Source: an uncultured Erythrobacter sp. (GTDB lineage Bacteria; Pseudomonadota; Alphaproteobacteria; Sphingomonadales; Sphingomonadaceae). From it: a stretch of 64,000 nucleotides of DNA. A model generated the notes under the pieces. It was not told the DNA's origin, made no database searches, and worked only from the letters and a program-made list of their open reading frames with translations. Numbering within the stretch: position 1 is the stretch's first letter; each line of letters begins with the position of its first letter. This document shows positions 8,275-15,825 of the stretch, one piece after another. Location: NCBI RefSeq assembly GCF_958304185.1, contig NZ_OY284435.1, positions 124,001 through 188,000 of the forward strand, in the 5' to 3' direction. A program made the position numbers and the translations under genes.

Positions 8275-9756
8275 ATGATGGCGGGGCGGCTCACCAATTG
8301 GCTTAAAGGCGACGGCGCAACAGGGCCGACCGACGACGCGTTCGCGCAGCTGCGCGCCGCCAAGGAGGCCGCCGAGGCCGCCAATGAAGCCAAGACCCGC
8401 TTCCTCGCCAGCGTCAGCCATGAAATCCGCTCACCGCTCAATGCGATCTATGGCTATGCCCAGCTGCTGGAGCGGAATGACGGCAAGGACGCGCTCAATG
8501 CCGCGCGGGTGATCCGCCGCAGCGCCGAACACCTGTCGCATCTAGTCGAAGGCCTGCTCGACATCGCGCAGGTCGAAGGCGGCGCGCTGAAGCTGAGCCG
8601 GGAGGCGATCCGCTTCCCCGAGTTCCTCGCGCAATTGATCGCCATGCTCGAACTGCAAGCGCAGTCGAAGGGGATCGCGCTGGTGCTCGACCATCCGCCG
8701 GGCTTGCCCGAATTCGTCCATGCCGATCCCAAGCGCTTGCGGCAGGTGCTGATCAATCTGTTGACCAACGCAATCAAGTTTACCGATCATGGATCGGTCA
8801 CCCTCAAGGTCGAATACCGCAACCAGTTGGCGACCTTCACCGTGATCGACACCGGCATCGGCATCGCGCCCGAGGATGCGGAGCGGATTTTCGCGCCGTT
8901 CGAGCGGGTGGCAGGGCCAGCGGGCGAGCGGCCCGGCGTCGGGCTCGGGCTCGCGATCACGCAGGCGCTGGTGCATATCATGGGCGGCGAAATCCGGGTC
9001 GAAAGCGCGCCGGGGGAAGGATCGCGCTTCATCGTGCGGTTGATGCTGTCGCAGCCGCTCAGCCCGCCGACCGATCCGGCGCCAGAGCCGGGCATGGTCA
9101 CTGGCTACCTTGGGCGCGAGCGCTGGGTCGTGCTGATCGATGACGATACGGCGCATCTGGCGATGGTGCGCGGCCTGCTCGAACCGCTGGGCTTTCGGGT
9201 GCACACCGCCAGCGACGGCGAGACCGGCCTAGCGCTCGCCGCGCAGGTGCAGCCCGATCTGGTCCTGTGCGATGTTATGCTGGGACGCGAGTCCGGGTGG
9301 GATATCGCGGCGAAACTGCGCCGCCGCCACGGCGCTGCGTTGCGGATCGTGATGCTGTCGGGTGAGGGGCCCCATTCCGCCGCACCGCCTGCGGACGGCC
9401 CGGCCAATGATACGTTTGTGATGAAGCCATTCGAATTCACCGTGTTGCTTGATGTGATTGCCGCCCAGCTGGGGCTCGAATGGCTGCGGGCTGGTGGCCC
9501 CGCCCGTGACGCGCCCGAAGCCGGCGTGACGCACTTACCGCCAGCAATTGCTTCTCGCGCCGCTGCCCATTGCGCCGAGATCGAGCGGTTGGTGCGGATC
9601 GGCCATGTTCGCGCCATCGAGGCGGAGATTGACGCCATCGCCGCGCTCGCTCCCGAAGCGGCGCCACTGGCCGAACGAATGCGGCGGGTGCTCGACAGCT
9701 TCGACCTGAAGGCGCTGGCCGACCTTGCCAAAGCGGTGGCTGCCGATGCGCGCTAA
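8275..9756 (+). CDS. Soluble hybrid histidine kinase with receiver
   Basis: This 493-residue signalling protein has no visible transmembrane segment or PAS domain. A short N-terminal helix leads into the HisKA box FLASVSHEIRSPLNAIYG (phospho-His about 49). The HATPase_c domain follows, with LINLLTNAIKF, DTGIGIAPEDAE and GVGLGLAI. A receiver domain occupies about 285-400, with acceptor Asp about 333 in LCDVML and a Lys in MKPFEF. The last 70 residues are a helical region of unknown role. It starts one or four bases after the allophanate hydrolase stop (two tandem ATGs) and overlaps the response regulator gene. It probably reports nitrogen-source or substrate status, perhaps through a partner such as the ABC system. 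The stimulus is unknown. Confidence 0.9.
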   Translation: MMAGRLTNWLKGDGATGPTDDAFAQLRAAKEAAEAANEAKTRFLASVSHEIRSPLNAIYGYAQLLERNDGKDALNAARVIRRSAEHLSHLVEGLLDIAQVEGGALKLSREAIRFPEFLAQLIAMLELQAQSKGIALVLDHPPGLPEFVHADPKRLRQVLINLLTNAIKFTDHGSVTLKVEYRNQLATFTVIDTGIGIAPEDAERIFAPFERVAGPAGERPGVGLGLAITQALVHIMGGEIRVESAPGEGSRFIVRLMLSQPLSPPTDPAPEPGMVTGYLGRERWVVLIDDDTAHLAMVRGLLEPLGFRVHTASDGETGLALAAQVQPDLVLCDVMLGRESGWDIAAKLRRRHGAALRIVMLSGEGPHSAAPPADGPANDTFVMKPFEFTVLLDVIAAQLGLEWLRAGGPARDAPEAGVTHLPPAIASRAAAHCAEIERLVRIGHVRAIEAEIDAIAALAPEAAPLAERMRRVLDSFDLKALADLAKAVAADAR

Positions 9757-10657
9757 GGACTGCATCCTTGTTGTCGACGACAGCCCGGAATCGCTCCGGT
9801 TCCTGGTCGATACGCTCGAGGCTGAGGACATGACCGTGCTGATCGCCCGCAGCGGCGAGGCGACGCTTGAATTGCTGGCCGAAGTGCAGCCCGATCTTAT
9901 CCTGATGGACGCGATCATGCCCGGCATCGGCGGGATCGAGACCACCCAAGCGATCAAGCGCAATCCGGCGACCGCGCACATTCCGGTGATCTTCATGACC
10001 GGCCTCAACGATCCCGATCACGTGGTCGCCGCGCTCGGCACCGGCGGGGTCGATTATGTGCGCAAGCCGGTGGTGATCGAGGAACTGCTGGCGCGGATGA
10101 AGGTGCACCTCGCCAATGCCCGCACGACCTATCGCTCGCGGCTGGCGCTCGGTCTGGCGGGGCGCAGTCTGGCGGCGCTGGGCGAGGATGCGGGACTAGT
10201 CTGGTGCACACCCCAGGCCGAGGCGTTGTTCATCGCAGTCGATCCCGACTGGACCGCCGATCGCGGCGTGCTACCCGAAGCCTTGATGGGCGCAGCCCTC
10301 GGTTTGATCGCCGCAGACCCCGTGCAGCCCCCCGCCAGCGTCCGCGTCGATGTGCGCGGGCTGGAGATTGATCTCGCCTTGGTCGAAACCGGCCGGCCGG
10401 GCGAAACCCTGATCCGCGTCACCGAAGTGCGTGAAGATGGCAAGATCGCCGACCTGCAAAAGCATAACGGCCTGACCCGGCGCGAGGCAGAAGTGCTGCT
10501 GTGGGTGAGCTATGGCAAAACCAACAAGACGATCAGCGAGATTCTTGGTATAAGCCCGCGCACGGTGAACAAGCACTTGGAACAGGTGTTTCGTAAACTC
10601 GGGGTCGAAACCCGCGCCGCCGCCACTGCCATCGCAGTGCGATATCTTGCTGACTGA
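9746..10657 (+). CDS. LuxR-family response regulator, partner of the upstream kinase
   Basis: This 303-residue protein has an N-terminal receiver (about 5-120; DD pair at 11-12, phospho-acceptor Asp55 in LMDAIMPG, Lys in VRKPVVIEEL). A roughly 110-residue middle region shows no motif I recognise. A C-terminal LuxR-type helix-turn-helix follows (LTRREAEVLLWVSYGKTNKT, then ISPRTVNKHLEQVFRKLGV). ATG 9746 is chosen over an in-frame ATG at 9725 because it aligns directly with the receiver start; either overlaps the kinase gene. It is the last gene of the operon, so phosphorelay from the hybrid kinase likely feeds back on the operon promoter upstream of the window. Confidence 0.9.
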   Translation: MRAKDCILVVDDSPESLRFLVDTLEAEDMTVLIARSGEATLELLAEVQPDLILMDAIMPGIGGIETTQAIKRNPATAHIPVIFMTGLNDPDHVVAALGTGGVDYVRKPVVIEELLARMKVHLANARTTYRSRLALGLAGRSLAALGEDAGLVWCTPQAEALFIAVDPDWTADRGVLPEALMGAALGLIAADPVQPPASVRVDVRGLEIDLALVETGRPGETLIRVTEVREDGKIADLQKHNGLTRREAEVLLWVSYGKTNKTISEILGISPRTVNKHLEQVFRKLGVETRAAATAIAVRYLAD

Positions 10658-10787
10658 TCACTTTCTCACTGAAATCGCTTCATTTTCCTCGGGTCCGCGC
10701 AAGCCTACGTCATTTGGCCACTTCCTCGAACGGGGGAGGTCGCCATGGGTATTTGGAATGAAACGGACAGCTTAAGGGGAGTTCGTC

Positions 10788-11804
10788 ATGGCCGGAGTGC
10801 AGGTGGGCAAGCGCATTATCGGGGCAGATGCTCCGGTGATTGTCGGCTGGGAGAATATCGGCCGGGTCCAAGGCGGTCCGGTGAAGCAGTTCGTGTTCAC
10901 GTACTTCCAGCCCGCGATGCTCTTTGCCGCGATCTTGTTCTGGTACTACGCCCCCAATTGGCTCGCTGTCGCGTCGACTGCGATCGCCATCCGGCTTGGC
11001 TGGATGATCCTGCTGCTCGTGCTCGAATGGGTCAATCCGCGCTATGAAAGCTGGCAACTGACGTGGAAAGAATTCGCCACGGACGCCTTCTATGTCGGGC
11101 TCGGCATGACCTTCCTCGGCATGGTTGACGCCTATATTGGCGATGGGGTGATGATCAAAGCGGTGCAGGGCGCGTTCGATTGGGACAAGTTCAGCTGGTT
11201 CACGGGCCTGCCGCTGCTGCTGCAAGCGCTGCTGATCTCGATGATCTTCGACTTCGGCCAGTACTGGATGCATCGCGCGATGCACAATTGGCACCCGCTG
11301 TGGCTGACCCATGCGCCGCACCACTACGTCACCCAGCTGAACATCAACAAAGGCGCGGTTGGCAACCCGATCGAGCTGTTCCTGATCGGCCTCGGCATCG
11401 GCGGCTTGTTCGACTTCCTGCCGCGCGCTTTCCTGTTGGCAGGGGCAATCGGGATGACCGTGTCGGTCTATCAGCACATCAACGTGCGCTTCAACACTCC
11501 GCGCTGGTGGCGTTTCATCTTCAACACCGTGGAGCATCACTCCGTCCACCACTCGCAGGATTATGAGGCGACCCGCAGCAACTACTCCGGGACCTGGATC
11601 ATCTGGGACCGCATCTTCGGCACTTGCGTCGATGGTGAGGCCGAAGTGCTCGGCATGGAAGGCGGACGCCGGATGCACATTGGCGAGACGATGATCTTCC
11701 CGTTCCGCGAAGGCTGGCGCAGCGCCAAGGAGGCTTTCGCCAAGCGCTCCGGACGCGGGGCCACTCCGCAGCTTCAGGCAGCCCAGATGGAACCTGCCGA
11801 ATGA
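10788..11804 (+). CDS. Sterol desaturase / fatty acid hydroxylase superfamily membrane protein
   Basis: This 338-residue integral membrane di-iron oxygenase family member has four or so hydrophobic segments in the first 210 residues. The histidine clusters of the superfamily are present: HRAMHN, HAPHHY and HHSVHHSQ, with a further His in VYQHIN. A GGGGAG Shine-Dalgarno sequence precedes ATG 10788. Bacterial members hydroxylate or desaturate sterols, hopanoids, carotenoids or fatty acids; the substrate cannot be told here. The next gene overlaps it by ATGA, suggesting co-expression. Confidence 0.85.
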   Translation: MAGVQVGKRIIGADAPVIVGWENIGRVQGGPVKQFVFTYFQPAMLFAAILFWYYAPNWLAVASTAIAIRLGWMILLLVLEWVNPRYESWQLTWKEFATDAFYVGLGMTFLGMVDAYIGDGVMIKAVQGAFDWDKFSWFTGLPLLLQALLISMIFDFGQYWMHRAMHNWHPLWLTHAPHHYVTQLNINKGAVGNPIELFLIGLGIGGLFDFLPRAFLLAGAIGMTVSVYQHINVRFNTPRWWRFIFNTVEHHSVHHSQDYEATRSNYSGTWIIWDRIFGTCVDGEAEVLGMEGGRRMHIGETMIFPFREGWRSAKEAFAKRSGRGATPQLQAAQMEPAE

Positions 11805-12517
11805 GCGGAACGTCTGGGGGTATTGCCAGTGACACAGCGGGGCCGTGGGGTGCGGCACCTTCACCTGAACGCCCGGCGAGCATTCCGTCCATGAGGCTGC
11901 CGCTGATCGACCACATCTGGCGGGTGCGCAGCGATGTGCCGATCGACCCTTTGCTCTCGCCTGAGGAGGTTTTCGCCCGGCTCGATCCGCTGCTGCGCAC
12001 GCCGGGGACAACCGTTGCCGCCGAGGGTGGCACGCTGACCTATTCGAAGCACAATCCCGCCGCGCAGGACAAGCTGGCGACATTCACCCGCGGACAATTG
12101 CGGATCGAGCGGGTCGGCGCGGGCGCAGTGCTGCGGTTTGACCTGTTCAGCCATGCGCTGCTGCTGTGCTTCCTCGCGCCGCTGCTGTTCCTCGGCTTTG
12201 CCCAGGTGGCGGTGGCGATCAATGCGTGGGAAGGCGCCGGAGCCGACGCGTCCGAAAAGGCCGAGAAGAAGGATGAGAAGCCGAAGCCGGTGAAGGTGCT
12301 CAACCCCGTCGATCAATTCCTCGGCGCGCCTGCGCCTGAAGATCCTAACAAGAAGAAGAAAGATGAGAAGAAGGACGAAGGCCGCCATTCGCCTGATGAG
12401 GGTTACTTCATGGCCGGTGTCTTCGCGCTGATCTATCTCGTGGGCCGCTGGCTGGAGCCGTGGCTGGTGCGGCGGCGCTTCCGCGCCGCGCTCGCAAACC
12501 CGCCCGCTGCGTCCTAG
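11801..12517 (+). CDS. Hypothetical membrane protein with lysine-rich linker
   Basis: This 238-residue protein is of no family I recognise. The first 30 residues are low-complexity; an internal ATG at 11891 (MRLPLIDHIW) may be the true start. The middle has a hydrophobic segment (ALLLCFLAPLLFLGFAQVAV). A highly charged linker (EKAEKKDEKPKPVKV and PNKKKKDEKKDEGRH) leads to a second hydrophobic segment (FMAGVFALIYLVG) and a basic C-terminus. It overlaps the desaturase gene by ATGA, so a shared operon is likely. Its stop overlaps the convergent ArsR stop by four bases (CTAG). Confidence 0.7.
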   Translation: MSGTSGGIASDTAGPWGAAPSPERPASIPSMRLPLIDHIWRVRSDVPIDPLLSPEEVFARLDPLLRTPGTTVAAEGGTLTYSKHNPAAQDKLATFTRGQLRIERVGAGAVLRFDLFSHALLLCFLAPLLFLGFAQVAVAINAWEGAGADASEKAEKKDEKPKPVKVLNPVDQFLGAPAPEDPNKKKKDEKKDEGRHSPDEGYFMAGVFALIYLVGRWLEPWLVRRRFRAALANPPAAS

Positions 12518-12861
12518 GACATTCGTGCGAAATTGGCGACGCCGGGTGCCGGTGTGCGCTGTGCGAGAGGCTCGCTGACCGGGGCTGTGTTCGCCGGGGC
12601 GACCTTCGCCATCGCGGCGGTCACCGCGCCAAGTTCATCCGGCGCGAGCGAATAGAACACCAGCTTGGCATCCTTGCGCGTGGCGACGAGGCCTGCCTTG
12701 CGCAACACGCCCAACTGCTGCGACAGTCCCGGCTGGACGATCCCGGTCGCCTGTTCGAGTTCACCGACATTGCGCTCGCCGCCTGCTAGCGTCGTCAGAA
12801 TCCGCCAGCGCAAAGGGTGGGCGAGGGCTTTGAGCGCCTCGATCAGATCATCTTCAGCCAT
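12514..12861 (-). CDS. ArsR-family transcriptional regulator without cysteines
   Basis: This 115-residue winged-helix regulator is of ArsR type, with ALAHPLRWRIL in helix 1 and a recognition region GIVQPGLSQQLGVLRKAGLV. Placement in a sulfide-detoxification island recalls BigR/SqrR/YgaV persulfide sensors, which use two conserved cysteines. This protein has no cysteine at all, so dithiol sensing is excluded. ATG 12861 gives a TGATG overlap with the peroxiredoxin stop; an upstream in-frame TTG is less likely. It probably controls the divergent promoter region at 13524-13585. The signal is unknown. Confidence 0.88.
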   Translation of the reverse strand: MAEDDLIEALKALAHPLRWRILTTLAGGERNVGELEQATGIVQPGLSQQLGVLRKAGLVATRKDAKLVFYSLAPDELGAVTAAMAKVAPANTAPVSEPLAQRTPAPGVANFARMS

Positions 12862-13523
12862 CAATCGCGCCCCGTCTCATCGCGCAGGAACCAGCTGGTC
12901 GCGTCCTCGGCATCGAACACTTCGTCAAGAGTCTGGCTCGGCGGTTTGAGCAGCGGCTCGCCCGGCAGCCAGTTGGCAGGGGCGAGGGCGCCCTTGGCAT
13001 CAATCGCCTGAAGCCCGTCGAGAATGCGCAGCATTTCCGAGATCGAGCGGCCAAGGTTCGCCGGATAGCAGGTCATCGCCCGGATCACGCCCTTAGGGTC
13101 AAGGAAGAAGGTCGTGCGCACCGCCGCACTGTCGCTGTCCTGCGCGCCGACCATGCCGAAAGCGCGGGCGATCACCAGCGTCGGGTCTTCAAGGATGGGA
13201 AAGCGCACCTCGACCCCGAAGCGGTCGCGGATCATCCTGAGCCACGCGAAGTGCGAAAACAAGCTGTCGACCGAGAGCGCCATCAGCGCGCAGTCCCGCG
13301 CTTCGAACGCCGCCGCCTCGCGGGCGAGGGCGACGAATTCGGTGGTGCAGACCGGCGTGAAGTCCGCCGGGTGCGAGAACAATACCAGCCAGCGCCCCCG
13401 GTGGGCGGAGAGCCGCACCGGGCCGATGGTGCTGCGGGCTTCGAAATCGGGGGCGAAATCGCCGATCCTGAGGCCCGCGCAGGGTGGGAGGCTGGAAGTG
13501 GTCTGGTCCATGAACCGGGTCAT
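12861..13523 (-). CDS. Peroxiredoxin (AhpC/TSA family, probably 1-Cys type)
   Basis: This 220-residue thiol peroxidase shows FAPDFEAR near the N-terminus and the active-site PADFTPVCTTEF with peroxidatic Cys59. The C-terminal dimerisation extension (LAPANWLPGEPLLKPP) is typical of the Prx6-like 1-Cys group. ATG 13523 is chosen because AGGAG lies nine bases upstream; an in-frame ATG at 13541 falls inside a palindromic operator candidate and has no such site. It is co-transcribed with the ArsR gene and divergent from the persulfide dioxygenase. It may remove peroxides or polysulfides formed during sulfide stress; that role is inference. Confidence 0.9.
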   Translation of the reverse strand: MTRFMDQTTSSLPPCAGLRIGDFAPDFEARSTIGPVRLSAHRGRWLVLFSHPADFTPVCTTEFVALAREAAAFEARDCALMALSVDSLFSHFAWLRMIRDRFGVEVRFPILEDPTLVIARAFGMVGAQDSDSAAVRTTFFLDPKGVIRAMTCYPANLGRSISEMLRILDGLQAIDAKGALAPANWLPGEPLLKPPSQTLDEVFDAEDATSWFLRDETGRD

Positions 13524-13535
13524 AGCACTTGACTC

Positions 13536-13551
13536 CTGCATTGCAATACAG
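13536..13551. promoter_or_regulatory. Palindromic operator candidate between divergent sulfur genes
   Basis: CTGCATTGCAATACAG is a 16-base inverted repeat with a perfect ATTGCAAT core and one mismatched pair. It sits between the peroxiredoxin start (13523) and the persulfide dioxygenase start (13586), where a local regulator would act on both promoters. The neighbouring ArsR protein is the obvious candidate. Binding is not shown by the sequence. Confidence 0.5.
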
Positions 13552-13585
13552 ATACACGATTTATGAAAATGAATGGAGATTGGCG

Positions 13586-14518
13586 ATGAGCGCGATTGAT
13601 CCGGTGCTGCAAAGTGCGACCGAGCAGGTGCTGAGGGCTGCTGACGACTCAGCGCTCCGTCCCGAAATCGCGAGCTTTTTTGACCCGGCGACCTTCAGTG
13701 TTACCTACGTGGTTCACGATCCCGGGACGCTTGAGGCGGCGGTGATCGACTCGGTGCTCGACTTTGATCCCAACTCCGGACGCACGGCGACGGCTTCGGC
13801 CGACCGGGTGATCGACCATGTCACTTCGCATAATCTGAAAGTGAAGTGGCTGCTGGAGACCCATGCCCACGCCGATCACTTCTCCGCTGCGCCCTACCTT
13901 CAGGAAAAGCTTGGCGGCAAAATCGCCATCGGCGCGGACATCACCACCGTTCAAACCGTGTTCGGCAAGCTGTTCAACGCTGGCACCGAGTTCGAGCGGG
14001 ACGGATCGCAGTTCGATGTGCTGTTCAAGGACGGCGACACCTTTACCATCGGCAATCTGCCGGTGACAGTGATGCACGTCCCCGGCCACACCCCCGCCTG
14101 CATCGCCTATGTCGTGGGCGAGGCGGTGTTCGTGGGCGATACCATGTTCATGCCCGACTACGGCACGGCGCGCGCTGACTTCCCCGGCGGGGACGCGCGC
14201 ACGCTGTTCCGCTCGCTGCGCCGCATTCTCTCGCTGCCGCCCGCTACCCGGCTGTTCATGTGCCATGACTACCTGCCCAAGGGCCGCTCGACCTATGTCT
14301 GGGAGACCACCGTTGCAGCGGAGCGAGAGGGCAATGTCCACGCGCATGATGGCATCACCGAGGACGAGTTTGTCATGATGCGCGAGGCGCGTGATGCGAC
14401 GCTCGATATGCCGCGCCTCATCCTGCCTTCGGTGCAGGTGAATATGCGCGCGGGCCATATGCCCCCGCCGGACGATAATGGCATCACCTACCTCAAAATT
14501 CCGGTCAACGCGGTATGA
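13586..14518 (+). CDS. MBL-fold persulfide dioxygenase, ETHE1/Blh type
   Basis: This 310-residue metallo-beta-lactamase-fold enzyme carries THAHADHFSAA (His93, His95, Asp97, His98), VPGHTPAC, VFVGDTMFMPDYGTARADFP, and a late metal-site histidine in CHDYLP. These match the ETHE1-like persulfide dioxygenases that oxidise glutathione persulfide to sulfite. ATG 13586 follows a TGGAG ribosome site; an upstream in-frame ATG at 13529 would run through the operator region. In Xylella and Agrobacterium the related Blh protein is fused to a DUF442 domain; here DUF442 is a separate gene in the same operon. The next gene overlaps by ATGA. Confidence 0.88.
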   Translation: MSAIDPVLQSATEQVLRAADDSALRPEIASFFDPATFSVTYVVHDPGTLEAAVIDSVLDFDPNSGRTATASADRVIDHVTSHNLKVKWLLETHAHADHFSAAPYLQEKLGGKIAIGADITTVQTVFGKLFNAGTEFERDGSQFDVLFKDGDTFTIGNLPVTVMHVPGHTPACIAYVVGEAVFVGDTMFMPDYGTARADFPGGDARTLFRSLRRILSLPPATRLFMCHDYLPKGRSTYVWETTVAAEREGNVHAHDGITEDEFVMMREARDATLDMPRLILPSVQVNMRAGHMPPPDDNGITYLKIPVNAV

Positions 14519-14964
14519 CCTTACCCGGCTTCCCTAATGCCGCGCCGCTTGAAGGCCTGATCGGCGGCGTGCTGATCGGACTGGCGGCGGCGTTGATGCT
14601 GCTGGGGGCGGGGCGGATCGCCGGGGTTTCCGGGATCGCCGCGCGCGCCTTCGGCCTTGCCAGCGGGTCGCAGCCGCGGCTCGGCGCATGGGCCTTCATC
14701 ATCGGCCTGCCGCTCGGGGCGCTGATCGTAATCAGCGTGACTGCGGCTTCAGCGCCTGCCTTCGCCAATCCGGTCACGCTTGTCATTGCGGGCGTGATCG
14801 TCGGCGTCGGCACCCGCCTCGGCAGCGGCTGCACCAGCGGTCATGGTGTGTGCGGCATGAGCCGCCTGTCCCAGCGGTCGTTGGTCGCCACTGCCACCTT
14901 CATGGCGACCGGCTTTGCCACAGTCGCCGCGATGAACGCCCTCGGCATTGCGGTGCTACCATGA
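14515..14964 (+). CDS. YeeE/YedE family half-transporter 1
   Basis: This 149-residue membrane protein has about four hydrophobic helices and the family motif GSGCTSGHGVCG, with two cysteines like those used in YeeE for thiosulfate transport. In sulfide-detoxification operons it is typically paired with a second half as here, together making up the usual two-part YeeE/YedE protein. It overlaps the dioxygenase gene and the next gene by ATGA. It probably moves a sulfur compound (thiosulfate, sulfite or persulfide) across the inner membrane; direction and substrate are unknown. Confidence 0.88.
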   Translation: MTLPGFPNAAPLEGLIGGVLIGLAAALMLLGAGRIAGVSGIAARAFGLASGSQPRLGAWAFIIGLPLGALIVISVTAASAPAFANPVTLVIAGVIVGVGTRLGSGCTSGHGVCGMSRLSQRSLVATATFMATGFATVAAMNALGIAVLP

Positions 14965-15380
14965 TCCGCGAAACGCTGGTTCCGCTCGCGTCGGGCACGA
15001 TTTTTGGCGCAGGCCTTACCATCGGCGGGATGACCGATCCGGCGCGGGTGCGCGGGTTCCTCGATCTGTTCGGAGACTGGGATCCGACGCTCGCCTTCGT
15101 GATGGGCGGAGCGGTGCTGGTGATGGCGCTGGCCTGGACCATGCAGCGCAAAATGTTGCGCCCCTTTTTCGCCGACGGTTTTGCCCTCCCTGACCGGAGC
15201 GACATCACGCCGCGCCTCATCGGCGGATCGGCGCTGTTCGGGATCGGCTGGGGTATCGCTGGCCTCTGCCCCGGACCCGGCTTTGCCGCGCTGGCAATCG
15301 CGCCTGCCTCGGCCGCGATATTCGTGATCGCGATGCTTGGCGGAATGCTGCTGGTGCGGCTTGTGGAAGGGCAGGGATAA
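14961..15380 (+). CDS. YeeE/YedE family half-transporter 2 (DUF6691)
   Basis: This 139-residue membrane protein carries TIGGMTDPARVRGFLD and GIAGLCPGPGFAAL, the hallmarks of the second YeeE/YedE half. ATG 14961 overlaps the first half's stop (ATGA), and its TAA overlaps the following ATG by one base, so the three genes are tightly coupled. It likely forms one transporter with the preceding protein. Confidence 0.88.
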   Translation: MIRETLVPLASGTIFGAGLTIGGMTDPARVRGFLDLFGDWDPTLAFVMGGAVLVMALAWTMQRKMLRPFFADGFALPDRSDITPRLIGGSALFGIGWGIAGLCPGPGFAALAIAPASAAIFVIAMLGGMLLVRLVEGQG

Positions 15381-15799
15381 TGGACATTCGCACAATCGTC
15401 GACACTCTGGCCGTCGCGCCGCAGATGCTGCCCGATGATGTTGCGGCGCTCGCGGCGCAAGGCGTCACCTCGCTGGTCTGCAACCGTCCTGATGGCGAGG
15501 AGCAGGGACAGCCTGCGCTCGATGAGATGCGCCGCGCTGCGCAGGAAGCGGGCCTCGCGTTTCACCACATTCCGGTGGCTGGCGGGCTGTTTCCGCCCGC
15601 TGCGGTCGCCGCCTTTGCTGCGATCCGGCGCGGCACGGCGGGCAAGGTGCTGGCCTACTGCCGCACCGGCACCCGCGCCGCGACGCTCGACGCGCTGGCC
15701 AATATCCACGGCCTCACCGCCGCCGAGCGGATCGCGCGGGCGCAGGCGGCCGGATACGACCTCTCGGCGCTCGCCGGGCGGATGGAGGCGGGCGGGTAA
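15380..15799 (+). CDS. DUF442 family protein, phosphatase-like sulfur transferase
   Basis: This 139-residue cytoplasmic protein of the DUF442 (TIGR01244) family has SLVCNRPDGEEQGQP near the start and a catalytic-type P-loop AYCRTGTRAA, with a Cys in the position used by dual-specificity phosphatases and rhodaneses. In Blh-type proteins this domain is fused to persulfide dioxygenase and thought to handle persulfide sulfur. Here it is a separate gene one base into the preceding stop. A role in passing sulfane sulfur between SQR and the dioxygenase is inferred. Confidence 0.85.
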   Translation: MDIRTIVDTLAVAPQMLPDDVAALAAQGVTSLVCNRPDGEEQGQPALDEMRRAAQEAGLAFHHIPVAGGLFPPAAVAAFAAIRRGTAGKVLAYCRTGTRAATLDALANIHGLTAAERIARAQAAGYDLSALAGRMEAGG

Positions 15800-15825
15800 C
15801 ACCGCGCGCGAGGGAGGGATCGGAC

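Noticed and set aside
10710-12083. 457-codon open frame opposite the desaturase gene
   Set aside because: It crosses two plus-strand genes and a regulatory gap. It has no domain and shadow-type composition.
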